This document shows positions 52,853 to 61,184 of a stretch of 64,000 bases of DNA, in pieces (position 1 is the first letter of the stretch; every line of letters starts with the position of its first letter). Position numbers and translations under genes: made by a program. A model generated the notes under the pieces. That model was not told the origin of the DNA. It saw only the letters and a list, made by a program, of their open reading frames with translations, and searched no databases. The DNA is from Mucilaginibacter_A sp964251965 (GTDB lineage: Bacteria > Bacteroidota > Bacteroidia > Sphingobacteriales > Sphingobacteriaceae), in NCBI GenBank assembly GCA_964251965.1, contig CAXULQ010000001.1, forward strand, positions 372,001 through 436,000, read 5' to 3'.

Positions 52853-53614
52853 CTAAATTTCCAGCTGCAAACCGTCATAAGCCAATTGGATATTTACAGG
52901 CAAATTTGCAGAAACATCCTGATGTTTACCCAAACGGTGACTGATGTGTGTAAAATACGTAGTCTCCGCCCCAATTTTTTCGGCAAAAGCAATGGCTTCG
53001 TTTAAGGTAAAATGCGAGATGTGTTTTTCTTTTTGCAAAGCATTTAAAACCAATATTTTACTGCCTTTTATTTTTTCGGTTTCTACTTCTGATACTGTTT
53101 TCGCATCGGTAATATAAGTGAAATCTTTAATGCGGAAACCCAACACCGGCAGTTTGTAATGCAGTACTTCAATTGGAACCATGTTAATGCCAGCAGCAGT
53201 AAAAGGTTCAAGGCCAATGGTTTTTAAGTTGATTTGTGGGATTCCCGGATATTGGTAATCGCTAAAAATATAAGAAAACTCACGCTTTAAAGCAGCTTGT
53301 ACACGTAAGTTTGCAAACACATCAATGGCAGAATTTTGAAAGTAATTAAACGCGCGGATATCGTCTAAACCTGCAACATGGTCTTTGTGTTCGTGTGTAA
53401 AAACTACAGCTTCCAAGTGTTTTACTTTTGCCCGCAGCATCTGGTAACGAAAATCAGGGCCGGTATCAACAACAACATTTTTCCCTTCATTTTCCAATAA
53501 AATAGAAGAACGCAAACGGTTATCGTGCGGATCTGCAGAAGTACAAACTGCACAATTACAAGCAATGATAGGTACGCCCTGCGAAGTTCCGGTGCCTAAA
53601 AAAGTAATACGCAC
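52853..53614 (-). CDS. MBL-fold metallo-hydrolase (PhnP/RNase Z-like group)
   Basis: 253 aa. N-terminal ITFLGTGTSQGVPIIACNCAVC with a CxCxxC structural zinc site, VVDTGPDFRYQML, the metal motif THEHKDHVAGLDDIR (HxHxDH, about residues 74-79), a later ITDAKT Asp and a final TYFTHISHRLG. The layout resembles PhnP-type cyclic phosphodiesterases. Substrate unknown. It ends 15 bp past the tRNA on the opposite strand. Confidence 0.87.
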   Translation of the reverse strand: MRITFLGTGTSQGVPIIACNCAVCTSADPHDNRLRSSILLENEGKNVVVDTGPDFRYQMLRAKVKHLEAVVFTHEHKDHVAGLDDIRAFNYFQNSAIDVFANLRVQAALKREFSYIFSDYQYPGIPQINLKTIGLEPFTAAGINMVPIEVLHYKLPVLGFRIKDFTYITDAKTVSEVETEKIKGSKILVLNALQKEKHISHFTLNEAIAFAEKIGAETTYFTHISHRLGKHQDVSANLPVNIQLAYDGLQLEI

Positions 53615-53705
53615 TTTAATAATTTAAATGAATGATTCAAAATTGGATAAATGGTGCAACAAAAAACAATGGAAATTTGAAATTGAAACATACAATTTTG
53701 GGTGA

Positions 53706-53715
53706 TAAAAGAAGC
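53706..53715 (-). repeat. Dispersed motif copy between lolA and the MBL hydrolase
   Basis: On the minus strand GATGCTTCTTTTATCACCC followed by AAAATTG, a near-consensus copy with tail 17 bp after the lolA stop. Confidence 0.65.
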
Positions 53716-53731
53716 ATCTCAAATTTCAGAA

Positions 53732-54418
53732 TTATCGTAAATCCACCACTTCTACACCGGGATAATTTTTCTTGTTGAAACCAAAAATGGTGTCGGCACC
53801 TTTAAAATCAGATGCTGCCGAATTTAGAATATACGTGTATTTATTTCCGTTCTTATCATAAATAGCTGCGCTGTAAATAACAGCTTTTGCTTTATTTACT
53901 TGCAATTTTATTTTAAAAAAGGGCTTTTTGCTATCTGTTGGTGTCAAGTCAATTTGTTGATAAACAATACCTTGCTGCTTTACTTCGCCAGTGAATAAAT
54001 ACTTATAACCTTTTTCGTAAATGGTAAATATTTGCGCCGGGTTTAAAGATTGCGGATTGTTGTCTGCATCATTAACTTGGACTTCGTTGTCTTTTTTTAT
54101 GTACGCCCATTGGGTTTTTCCATCACTGATAATTTCCTGGCTGATTGATTTTTGATTTCCCGAACCATCGTAAATGGTAACCCTAAACTTGTTTAATTTT
54201 GGATTGGCAACGATTGTTCCGCTTTGTTTATAGCTTTTGATATTTTCCTGCGGATTATCCAACACATAACTAAAATCTGATTTGATTGCTGCAAAAGACT
54301 TGTACTTTTTACTTACACCATCCAAAATAACTTTTGCTTTTGGATCGGTTTGTGCCCGCAGAATTGTTGTACTTGTGAATAAAACCAACACAAAAACCAA
54401 TACTTCTTTTATCCTCAT
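53732..54418 (-). CDS. lolA: Outer-membrane lipoprotein carrier protein LolA
   Basis: 228 aa. Signal peptide (MRIKEVLVFVLVLFTSTTILRAQ), then KKYKSFAAIKSDFSYVLDNPQENIKSYKQSGTIVANPKLNKFR, matching the LolA fold (incomplete beta-barrel with strands SGTIVANPKLNKFRV, DGKTQWAYI). It carries lipoproteins across the periplasm. The coding sequence of the first residues (MRIKEVL) is a copy of the dispersed motif in reverse. 4 bp after ftsK. Confidence 0.85.
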   Translation of the reverse strand: MRIKEVLVFVLVLFTSTTILRAQTDPKAKVILDGVSKKYKSFAAIKSDFSYVLDNPQENIKSYKQSGTIVANPKLNKFRVTIYDGSGNQKSISQEIISDGKTQWAYIKKDNEVQVNDADNNPQSLNPAQIFTIYEKGYKYLFTGEVKQQGIVYQQIDLTPTDSKKPFFKIKLQVNKAKAVIYSAAIYDKNGNKYTYILNSAASDFKGADTIFGFNKKNYPGVEVVDLR

Positions 54419-54422
54419 TAAT

Positions 54423-57056
54423 TTATTTTGAATTGATGTTACTTAAAAATTGTTCCAAAGCATAATCGTCTGGCAGTAAAACTTCGCGGGCTTTGCTTCC
54501 TTCAAAAGGCCCGACTACGCCTGCTGCTTCCAATTGATCGATAATCCGGCCGGCACGATTGTAACCTAATTTCAGTTTCCGTTGGATGAGCGAAGTTGAA
54601 CCTTGCTGGTGCATCACGATTAATTTCGCAGCTTCTTCAAACAGCGGGTCACGATCGCTTGCATCAAATTCTTTTTGGTTACTTTCATTGCCTTCGCCTA
54701 CAAATTCAGGCAGTAAAAATGCCGTTGGATAACCGCGCTGGTCTCCAATATAATTAGAAACTTTTTCTACTTCCGGCGTATCTACAAAAGCACATTGCAA
54801 ACGGATCAAATCATTTCCGGTAGATAAAAGCATATCGCCGCGGCCAATTAATTGATCGGCACCGCCAACATCTAAAATAGTGCGCGAATCGATCTTGGAT
54901 AAAACCCTGAAAGCCAAACGTGCCGGAAAATTAGCTTTGATTGTACCCGTAATAATATTAACCGAAGGCCGCTGCGTAGCAATAACCAAATGGATACCAA
55001 CCGCACGCGCCAATTGTGCCAAACGGGCGATTGGTGTTTCCACTTCTTTGCCTGCCGTCATCATTAAATCAGCAAATTCATCTACAACTAATACAATAAA
55101 AGGTAAAAAATGGTGACCATCTGTCGGTAACAATTTTCGGTTTACAAACTTTAAATTGTATTCTTTCAAGTTCCTTACTTGTGCATCTTTCAACAGATCA
55201 TAACGCTGATCCATTTCAATACAAAGTGAATTTAAAGTATTGATTACTTTTTTAGTATCGGTAATAATTGCATCGGCTTCATCAGGCAGTTTTGCTAAGA
55301 AATGCCGTTCAATTTTACGGAACAACGTTAACTCTACTTTCTTCGGGTCAACCAAAACAAACTTTAATTGTGATGGATGTTTGCAATACAAAAGCGAAAC
55401 CAAAATTGCATTGATACCAACTGATTTCCCTTGTCCAGTTGCACCGGCAACCAGCAAGTGCGGCATTTTGGCCAAATCCGCAATATAAACTTCGTTGGAT
55501 ATGGTTTTACCTAATGCAATCGGCAAATCCATCGTATTGTTATGGATGATATTTTGGAATTTTTCAGTTGCAAGTATAGACCGCATTGAAACCATTTCCG
55601 GGTGTTGGTTTGGCACTTCGATTCCAATTGTACCTTTGCCAGGCATAGGTGCAATAATACGGATGCCCAAAGCAGCCAAACTTAAAGCAATATCGTCTTC
55701 CAGATTTTTAATCTTGGAAATACGGACACCGGGTGCCGGAATAATTTCGTACAAAGTAACGGTTGGGCCGATTGTTGCTTTGATCTTATCGATCTCAATA
55801 TTGTAATGGTTTAGCGTTTCAACAATTTTGTTTTTGTTGGCTTCCAATTCTTCATTGTTCACTTGGATTTTGTTGGAACCATAATTTTCCAGCAAATCCA
55901 AAGTTGGCTTTTTATACGATGACAGGTCCAATTCCGGATCATACAGTCCAAACTCATCAACCAATTTGTTCGCTACTTTTTCAAAATCAGATTTTTCGAC
56001 TGTAAAAACTGGTTCTGGCCTAACTTCTTCCAAAACATCTGCTGCTATTTCAAGCACCGGTTCGGGTGTAAGCACCAAAGGTTTAAAAGTTTCGGGTGCT
56101 GCTTTCGGCACATTTACAACTTCGACTGGCTTATTTTTGGCAAGATTAAACTCGAAAGTATCGTTTACACTTTCCGTTTCTTCGCTATTTACTGATGCTG
56201 TTTTTACCGGGTAATTTTGGGTAAGCTTTGTTTCCGGGTGTACTGGCGCATCATCATCTGGCGTTAGCACCATACTTACCGGATAATTTTGAGCGAATTT
56301 AGAACCTGCAACAGGTTCATGATCAGAAGGAATTGTTGCCTCCGCATCTGCTGCCAGTTTTATTTTTCTTTCAGGAAGTTTAAAATCGATATTATATACA
56401 ATAATTAAAAAAGTAAGCGCGGCAAAAATTAGCAGTCCGGCAGTTCCGGCTGCACCAATTTGCACATCAAGCAAACGGTTGGTCCAAAAACCAAATTGTC
56501 CTTCTAAAAAATGCGGGTAATCTGTTGTCATTCCGTGGAAAAAACCAATGGCAACCGAGAAAAAAAGAATGCTAAAAAAAGCATAGCCCAAAGTTTTGCC
56601 AACCGAAAACAAGCGCACTTTAAACAACAAGCGGTAACCGATCACCAAAAAAACGATCACGAAAATGAAAGAGGCAATGCCGAACCATTCGTAAATAAAC
56701 TGGTGCGAAAGGAAAGCACCTAACTTACCCAACCAATTTTGCACAACAGGATTGGTAACGCCGCTGTCCATTAACTCTTGAGGAGTTTTCCAAAAGTTGC
56801 TCCAGCCACCGTTCGATTCGAGCACGTAACTTTGGTCGTCCTGCCAGGTAAAAAGGTAGGAAGTAAAAGCAATTAAAAAGTAGAGGCAGGTGATTAAAAA
56901 AAACAGTCCGGTAATTTTTACCAGTCGGCCATCTTTTAAATCAAACGTAGGAAGCTCGGGTTTGGCCTTTTTAGTTTTGGGAAACATGTAGGGCTGCCCG
57001 GACTTGTTTTCTTCCTTGATTTGATTAGACTTAAACTGGTTTCCTTTTGCAGGCAT
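54423..57056 (-). CDS. ftsK: DNA translocase FtsK
   Basis: 877 aa. Four N-terminal helices (about 50-215), a proline/acid-rich linker (about 235-365), the alpha domain, then the RecA-like motor with Walker A GATGQGKSV (about 535-543) and Walker B FIVLVVDEFADLMM. The C-terminal gamma winged helix (STSLIQRKLKLGYNRAGRIIDQLEAAGVVGP) is the domain that reads KOPS polar motifs in other bacteria, which is relevant to the strand-biased repeat here. It moves DNA during septation and activates XerCD. Confidence 0.94.
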   Translation of the reverse strand: MPAKGNQFKSNQIKEENKSGQPYMFPKTKKAKPELPTFDLKDGRLVKITGLFFLITCLYFLIAFTSYLFTWQDDQSYVLESNGGWSNFWKTPQELMDSGVTNPVVQNWLGKLGAFLSHQFIYEWFGIASFIFVIVFLVIGYRLLFKVRLFSVGKTLGYAFFSILFFSVAIGFFHGMTTDYPHFLEGQFGFWTNRLLDVQIGAAGTAGLLIFAALTFLIIVYNIDFKLPERKIKLAADAEATIPSDHEPVAGSKFAQNYPVSMVLTPDDDAPVHPETKLTQNYPVKTASVNSEETESVNDTFEFNLAKNKPVEVVNVPKAAPETFKPLVLTPEPVLEIAADVLEEVRPEPVFTVEKSDFEKVANKLVDEFGLYDPELDLSSYKKPTLDLLENYGSNKIQVNNEELEANKNKIVETLNHYNIEIDKIKATIGPTVTLYEIIPAPGVRISKIKNLEDDIALSLAALGIRIIAPMPGKGTIGIEVPNQHPEMVSMRSILATEKFQNIIHNNTMDLPIALGKTISNEVYIADLAKMPHLLVAGATGQGKSVGINAILVSLLYCKHPSQLKFVLVDPKKVELTLFRKIERHFLAKLPDEADAIITDTKKVINTLNSLCIEMDQRYDLLKDAQVRNLKEYNLKFVNRKLLPTDGHHFLPFIVLVVDEFADLMMTAGKEVETPIARLAQLARAVGIHLVIATQRPSVNIITGTIKANFPARLAFRVLSKIDSRTILDVGGADQLIGRGDMLLSTGNDLIRLQCAFVDTPEVEKVSNYIGDQRGYPTAFLLPEFVGEGNESNQKEFDASDRDPLFEEAAKLIVMHQQGSTSLIQRKLKLGYNRAGRIIDQLEAAGVVGPFEGSKAREVLLPDDYALEQFLSNINSK

Positions 57057-57200
57057 TTACGATAAACGGTTTAATTTTTGCACAACAAAGTTAAAATATA
57101 TTGGATGCCGAAGTACTTCTTATTTAAGTTTTAATTAATGTTAAAGCTTAAATATAGTTCAAATTTTTCCAAACATCGTGCTGCCCAAGGGTTTTACAAT

Positions 57201-57210
57201 GCTTCTTTTA
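57201..57210 (+). repeat. Dispersed motif copy between ftsK and pspC
   Basis: AATGCTTCTTTTACGGA followed by TAAAAAATG, upstream of ftsK on the other strand and near the end of the PspC gene. Confidence 0.65.
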
Positions 57211-57232
57211 CGGATAAAAAATGATTAAGATA

Positions 57233-57454
57233 TTAAAGATCGGTTACTTTAGTGCGGGAACGTTTGATGTAATTGCGGATATCGAGCACAATGCCGGCAA
57301 AAAAATAAAAGATAAGCGGGAAACCAACGGCGAGAAAAGAGGAATAAATAAAAAACAACCGGATTTTGGCTATAGAAATATGGAAACGCTCGCCCAAATA
57401 GGTGCAAACACCAAAAGAGTATCTTTCAAAAAAGGTTAAAAAACGTTGCAGCAT
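57233..57454 (-). CDS. PspC domain protein
   Basis: 73 aa. GVCTYLGERFHISIAKIRLFFIYSSFLAVGFPLIFYFFAGIVL is the core of the PspC domain (amphipathic GV-x-x-G-L-A/GE-x-F turn followed by a membrane helix). Stand-alone PspC proteins are thought to sense or stabilise the inner membrane. It follows DUF2851 with a one-base gap and precedes ftsK on the same strand. Confidence 0.85.
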   Translation of the reverse strand: MLQRFLTFFERYSFGVCTYLGERFHISIAKIRLFFIYSSFLAVGFPLIFYFFAGIVLDIRNYIKRSRTKVTDL

Positions 57455-57455
57455 A

Positions 57456-58742
57456 TCAGTTTAATTTTAAAAGTTTGTTGCCAATTCCACACGCTAAACA
57501 TCGTTTTTGGTCGCAATAATTGTTTTTTAACTCGATAACCGCTTGAGAATTGCCGGCAGAACTAACTTTTATTCCCGCTGATATAAAACTACTGATAATA
57601 TTATTGTTTTCGCAAGGTAAACTTTCTAAAATTTTAATTGCCTTGTTTGTGTGCGTTTCGGATTGGTTTTCCTGGCCGAAAGCAAAAAGAAAAACACTAA
57701 CGGTGTTGATCAAAATGTTTTCTGCGGAAGCTTGTCCTAATGTTTTTAAACTTGATTTGGACAATTTGCCAAATTGATAATGCTCCAGCCAGTAAGCGGA
57801 AGGATTTATACCGATAAAAACAGTACTGATTTTTTCCGGATCATCTGTTTCTAAAATTTGAGACAGAAAACGGTTCGATCGATGTATGAATACAGCAAAT
57901 TGTGCAATGCGGATGGTTGGAAAATTAAGTGGCCGTAACCGCAAAAATTTCCACAAATGCTTTTCTATCGAAACCAATCCATATTTCTGTTTTAAAAACT
58001 GATACTCTTTTTTCAACGTTAAAAAATACGGTTCATCAATTTCATCTTCCAAAAAACCCGCCTGGCCAAAAAGCAAAGCTTCCGTTTGAATTAAGTTTGA
58101 AGTATGCTTGGACAGGATTTGCAAAGGCAAAGATTTTGCCAGCAGCTCGAAAGGCAAAGCGTTTACTTTAAAGCCGAAGTTTGCAGCCAAGGTTTGGTAA
58201 AAAGCTTCTTCCCAATCGCCTTTTAAAGCAGAAATTTTTTGCAGTACTTGTGCCGATTTTTCTTCCAAACGCTGAATCAGCATTCTGTCCAACCAATTTT
58301 GTTTAGTCAATTCATCAACGCGCAAAATTATTTTTTCGCAAGGAAAAGCAACAGGATTGGCGTACATTAAATTTTGATAACGCTGCAAAAGTTCATCAGA
58401 GATGCGTTCCTCCAAAACTAAAACCGGAATGGCCTGGCCGACTTGATTAAGGATTTCAAGATCGTTTTTGTAAACCACATGCAAAATAACGTTGTTGTAG
58501 GCTGGGTTTTGATTGTGGTTATGCCGCATCCAATCGGAAGCGCGGATGTGGATTTCAACGTTTCCGGCCCAAACGGTTTCTCCGATTTGCAGTTTTGCGT
58601 TTTGAAAATCAGGGCCGGCATGATGGTGGTGCAGCCCCGGAGAAATGACCCGCAGCAAAGAACCATCTGCGGTGCACAAATTACTGTTGTTAAATAAGCG
58701 GAATTTCCAGATATAATGGAGCAGGTCTTCTGAAAAAATCAT
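57456..58742 (-). CDS. DUF2851 family protein
   Basis: 428 aa, soluble. SEDLLHYIWKFRLF at the start, ISPGLHHHHAGPDFQNAKLQIGETVWAGNVEIHIRASDW and HVVYKND match DUF2851, a family nearly restricted to Bacteroidota. The C-terminus ends in a short Cys motif (CDQKRCLACGIGNKLL), typical of the family. The N-terminal histidine-rich block suggests a nuclease-like metal site, but no activity is established. It heads the DUF2851-pspC pair. Confidence 0.85.
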   Translation of the reverse strand: MIFSEDLLHYIWKFRLFNNSNLCTADGSLLRVISPGLHHHHAGPDFQNAKLQIGETVWAGNVEIHIRASDWMRHNHNQNPAYNNVILHVVYKNDLEILNQVGQAIPVLVLEERISDELLQRYQNLMYANPVAFPCEKIILRVDELTKQNWLDRMLIQRLEEKSAQVLQKISALKGDWEEAFYQTLAANFGFKVNALPFELLAKSLPLQILSKHTSNLIQTEALLFGQAGFLEDEIDEPYFLTLKKEYQFLKQKYGLVSIEKHLWKFLRLRPLNFPTIRIAQFAVFIHRSNRFLSQILETDDPEKISTVFIGINPSAYWLEHYQFGKLSKSSLKTLGQASAENILINTVSVFLFAFGQENQSETHTNKAIKILESLPCENNNIISSFISAGIKVSSAGNSQAVIELKNNYCDQKRCLACGIGNKLLKLN

Positions 58743-58821
58743 TTAAAGCGTTTCTTTTATTGCTTTAAATGTATCTATTTTATCTAATAATTAAAATGCT
58801 TTTTTTATCGGCCTAAATCTG

Positions 58822-59472
58822 TTAACCGTTTTTGACCATGATAGATTCTACAGATTTTACGACGTCTTTACACATATCTGTTGCGGTTTCCAACCCTAAT
58901 AAAATTTCCTGGTACTTGATCATTTTTATCGGATCTTTTTCATGTTCAAAAAGATTAGCCACAGCTTTATTGTAAACCTGATCTGCCCTGGTTTCCACGC
59001 CGTAAATCAACTCGCAGTATTCGGCAATTTGTGCGCCATTCGCTTCAATATCCTTTAACTTATCAATCAGGGTTTGTATTTTTAATGCGCCTTCCAAAAT
59101 TAAATCGGCCAATACTTGCATTGGTTTGGTAAACTCCTGCAAATTGTATAAAAACATGCGGTTGGCCGATTCGTGGATATAATCGGCAACATCATCGATA
59201 GAAGAAGTAAGCGCAAGGATATCTTCCCGGTTAAAAGGGGTTATAAAATTTTTGCCCAGTTCGATGTTAATGTTGTGCGTAATATCATCGCCAACATTTT
59301 CGAGGCGGTCTATCTTATGATATAAGTCTTTGGTGTTAGTAAAATCGGGGTCGTTCAACGAATTTTTTAACAACTCGGCCATGGCTACAACATTTTGGGT
59401 GGCATGGTCTAATAAAGGGAAAAAAAGCTTTTTACCTTTTGGCGTAAAGAATTCGGCAATGGTACTGAACAT
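58822..59472 (-). CDS. DUF47 (PhoU-like) protein
   Basis: 216 aa, all helical. It opens with FSTIAEFFTPKGKKLFFPLLDHATQNVV and has YHKIDRLENVGDDITHNINIELGKNFITPFNREDILALTSSIDDVADYIHESANR, which is the DUF47 signature with E/D-rich metal-binding helices. DUF47 proteins usually lie next to a PiT phosphate permease. None is within the neighbouring genes here. Probably a regulator of inorganic phosphate transport. Confidence 0.87.
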   Translation of the reverse strand: MFSTIAEFFTPKGKKLFFPLLDHATQNVVAMAELLKNSLNDPDFTNTKDLYHKIDRLENVGDDITHNINIELGKNFITPFNREDILALTSSIDDVADYIHESANRMFLYNLQEFTKPMQVLADLILEGALKIQTLIDKLKDIEANGAQIAEYCELIYGVETRADQVYNKAVANLFEHEKDPIKMIKYQEILLGLETATDMCKDVVKSVESIMVKNG

Positions 59473-59742
59473 TGGTTTTGCGTTTTGTAATTAAAGGTAA
59501 GGCAAGCAATGTTAAGAAATTGTTAAGCATTAAAAATGTGGAAAAGTATTTGGTGGTACAGAAACATATTTTTAAGCTTGTAAAAGAAGCATTTGTATTT
59601 TAAATTAATAAAGTTGTTACAAAGTGCTTGCCCTTACAAGGCTATATTTGCAGCGTTAGAAAGCAAAGCACTGCCGGTACATATTCCTGATCTGCTTTTT
59701 AACCGTTTTTTGTACCCGGATTTATTATCATCATAACTGCAC
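59473..59742 (+). promoter_or_regulatory. Divergent regulatory gap between DUF47 and TolC
   Basis: The gap contains a reverse motif copy at 59581 (TAAAAGAAGCATTTG) and a TATATTTG box at 59643-59650, a good TAnnTTTG -7 match 93 bp before the TolC start. A TTG lies upstream at 59628, too close for the standard -33. Confidence 0.5.
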
Positions 59743-61146
59743 ATGTTCTATAGAACTGTTTTTCGCCCGGGGTTATGCTTTATGTTTTTATTGAGCACTT
59801 ATCCTGCTGTTTTTGCACAGCAAAAAATTCTTACCTTAAAAGAAGCAGTACAATCGGCACTTCAAAATTATGGTACGATTAAAGCTAAAGCTAATTACGC
59901 ACAGGCATCTGCTGCTACGTTGAGGGAAACCAAGCGGGAGTATTTGCCGGATTTGAATTTATCTGCCCAAAATGATTTTGGAACGGTTAACTCGCAATAC
60001 GGGCCTTCTTATGGTTTTCGCGGTTTTGGGGTTTCTTCCAGCGGACCGATACTTTCCGGCCAAAACTGGAATGCCGCTTTTGGTGCTTTATACCTCACCA
60101 ACATTAACTGGGATTTTTTCTCGTTCGGCAAATCCAAAGAAAAAGTAAAAGTGGCGCGCAGCCAGGTAACATTAGACCAAAGTGATTTGGTGCAGGAGCA
60201 GTTTCAGGAGGAGGTGCGTGTTTCGAGTGCTTATTTAAACTTACTGGCTTCGCAGCAACTATCGGAAGCGCAGCAAAATAATTTGAAACGCGCACTTGCT
60301 TTACGCAATGTCGTAGTGGCACGTGCCAAAAGTGGTTTAAATCCGGGTGTAGATTCTTCTTTGGCGAATGCAGAAGTCGCCAGTGCGCAAATTGCATTGG
60401 TTAATTCGCAGGATGTGGTGCAGCAGCAAGGCAACCAGTTGGCGCAGTATCTGGCTGTTAGCCCTATTGATTTTGTGTTAGACAGTGTTTTTGTAAGTAA
60501 AATTCCTAAATCGCTGGATACTTCTACAAATATCAACATCAGCAAACATCCTGTTCTACAGTTTTACCAAAACCGCATTGATATTAGTGCCGAGCGCGAA
60601 AAATACTTCCGTACTTTTAATTATCCAACTTTTTCCTTTTTCACCATTTTTCAGAGTAAAGGATCCGGTTTTAATACCTACACTTTAAACCAGGTGGAAT
60701 TCACACAGAATTACTTTAGCGGCGTTAACCCTACCCGATCCAACTATTTGCTTGGCCTTGGCGTAACCTGGAATTTAACCAGCCCATTACGTGTACACGA
60801 ACAAGTGAGGGCACAACAGTTTACTTCGGAAGGTTTGCGGAATGAATATTCTGTAGTTGACCAGCAATTAACAGATCAGTTGATCCTGTCGAAAACAAGG
60901 ATTGAAAATGCAATTAAAAATTATCGGCAGGCACCAATCGGCTTAAAAGCAGCATCGGATGCTTACCTGCAAAAAAGTGTTTTATATAAAAACGGTTTAG
61001 CAACCATCGTTGATGTTACGCAGGCTTTATATGCTTTAAACCGGGCAGAAACAGACCGCGACATTGCTTACAACAATGTGTGGCAAGCATTATTATATAA
61101 AGCTGCCGCAAGTGGAAATTTCGACTTGTTTATCAATGAATTTTAA
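59743..61146 (+). CDS. TolC-family outer-membrane efflux protein
   Basis: 467 aa. Signal peptide (PGLCFMFLLSTYPAVFAQ), then two OEP repeats of long coiled-coil helices with ILTLKEAVQSALQNYGTIKAKANYAQASAATLRETKREYLPDLNLSAQND and NPLRVHEQVRAQQF-type second repeat (TSPLRVHEQVRAQQ). It is the outer channel of a tripartite pump. The RND pump gene follows 38 bp downstream on the same strand; no membrane-fusion protein is visible before the window edge. Confidence 0.9.
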   Translation: MFYRTVFRPGLCFMFLLSTYPAVFAQQKILTLKEAVQSALQNYGTIKAKANYAQASAATLRETKREYLPDLNLSAQNDFGTVNSQYGPSYGFRGFGVSSSGPILSGQNWNAAFGALYLTNINWDFFSFGKSKEKVKVARSQVTLDQSDLVQEQFQEEVRVSSAYLNLLASQQLSEAQQNNLKRALALRNVVVARAKSGLNPGVDSSLANAEVASAQIALVNSQDVVQQQGNQLAQYLAVSPIDFVLDSVFVSKIPKSLDTSTNINISKHPVLQFYQNRIDISAEREKYFRTFNYPTFSFFTIFQSKGSGFNTYTLNQVEFTQNYFSGVNPTRSNYLLGLGVTWNLTSPLRVHEQVRAQQFTSEGLRNEYSVVDQQLTDQLILSKTRIENAIKNYRQAPIGLKAASDAYLQKSVLYKNGLATIVDVTQALYALNRAETDRDIAYNNVWQALLYKAAASGNFDLFINEF

Positions 61147-61184
61147 TACTTGGGCCGATATTTTTCCGGCGAAGATCTACCAAT

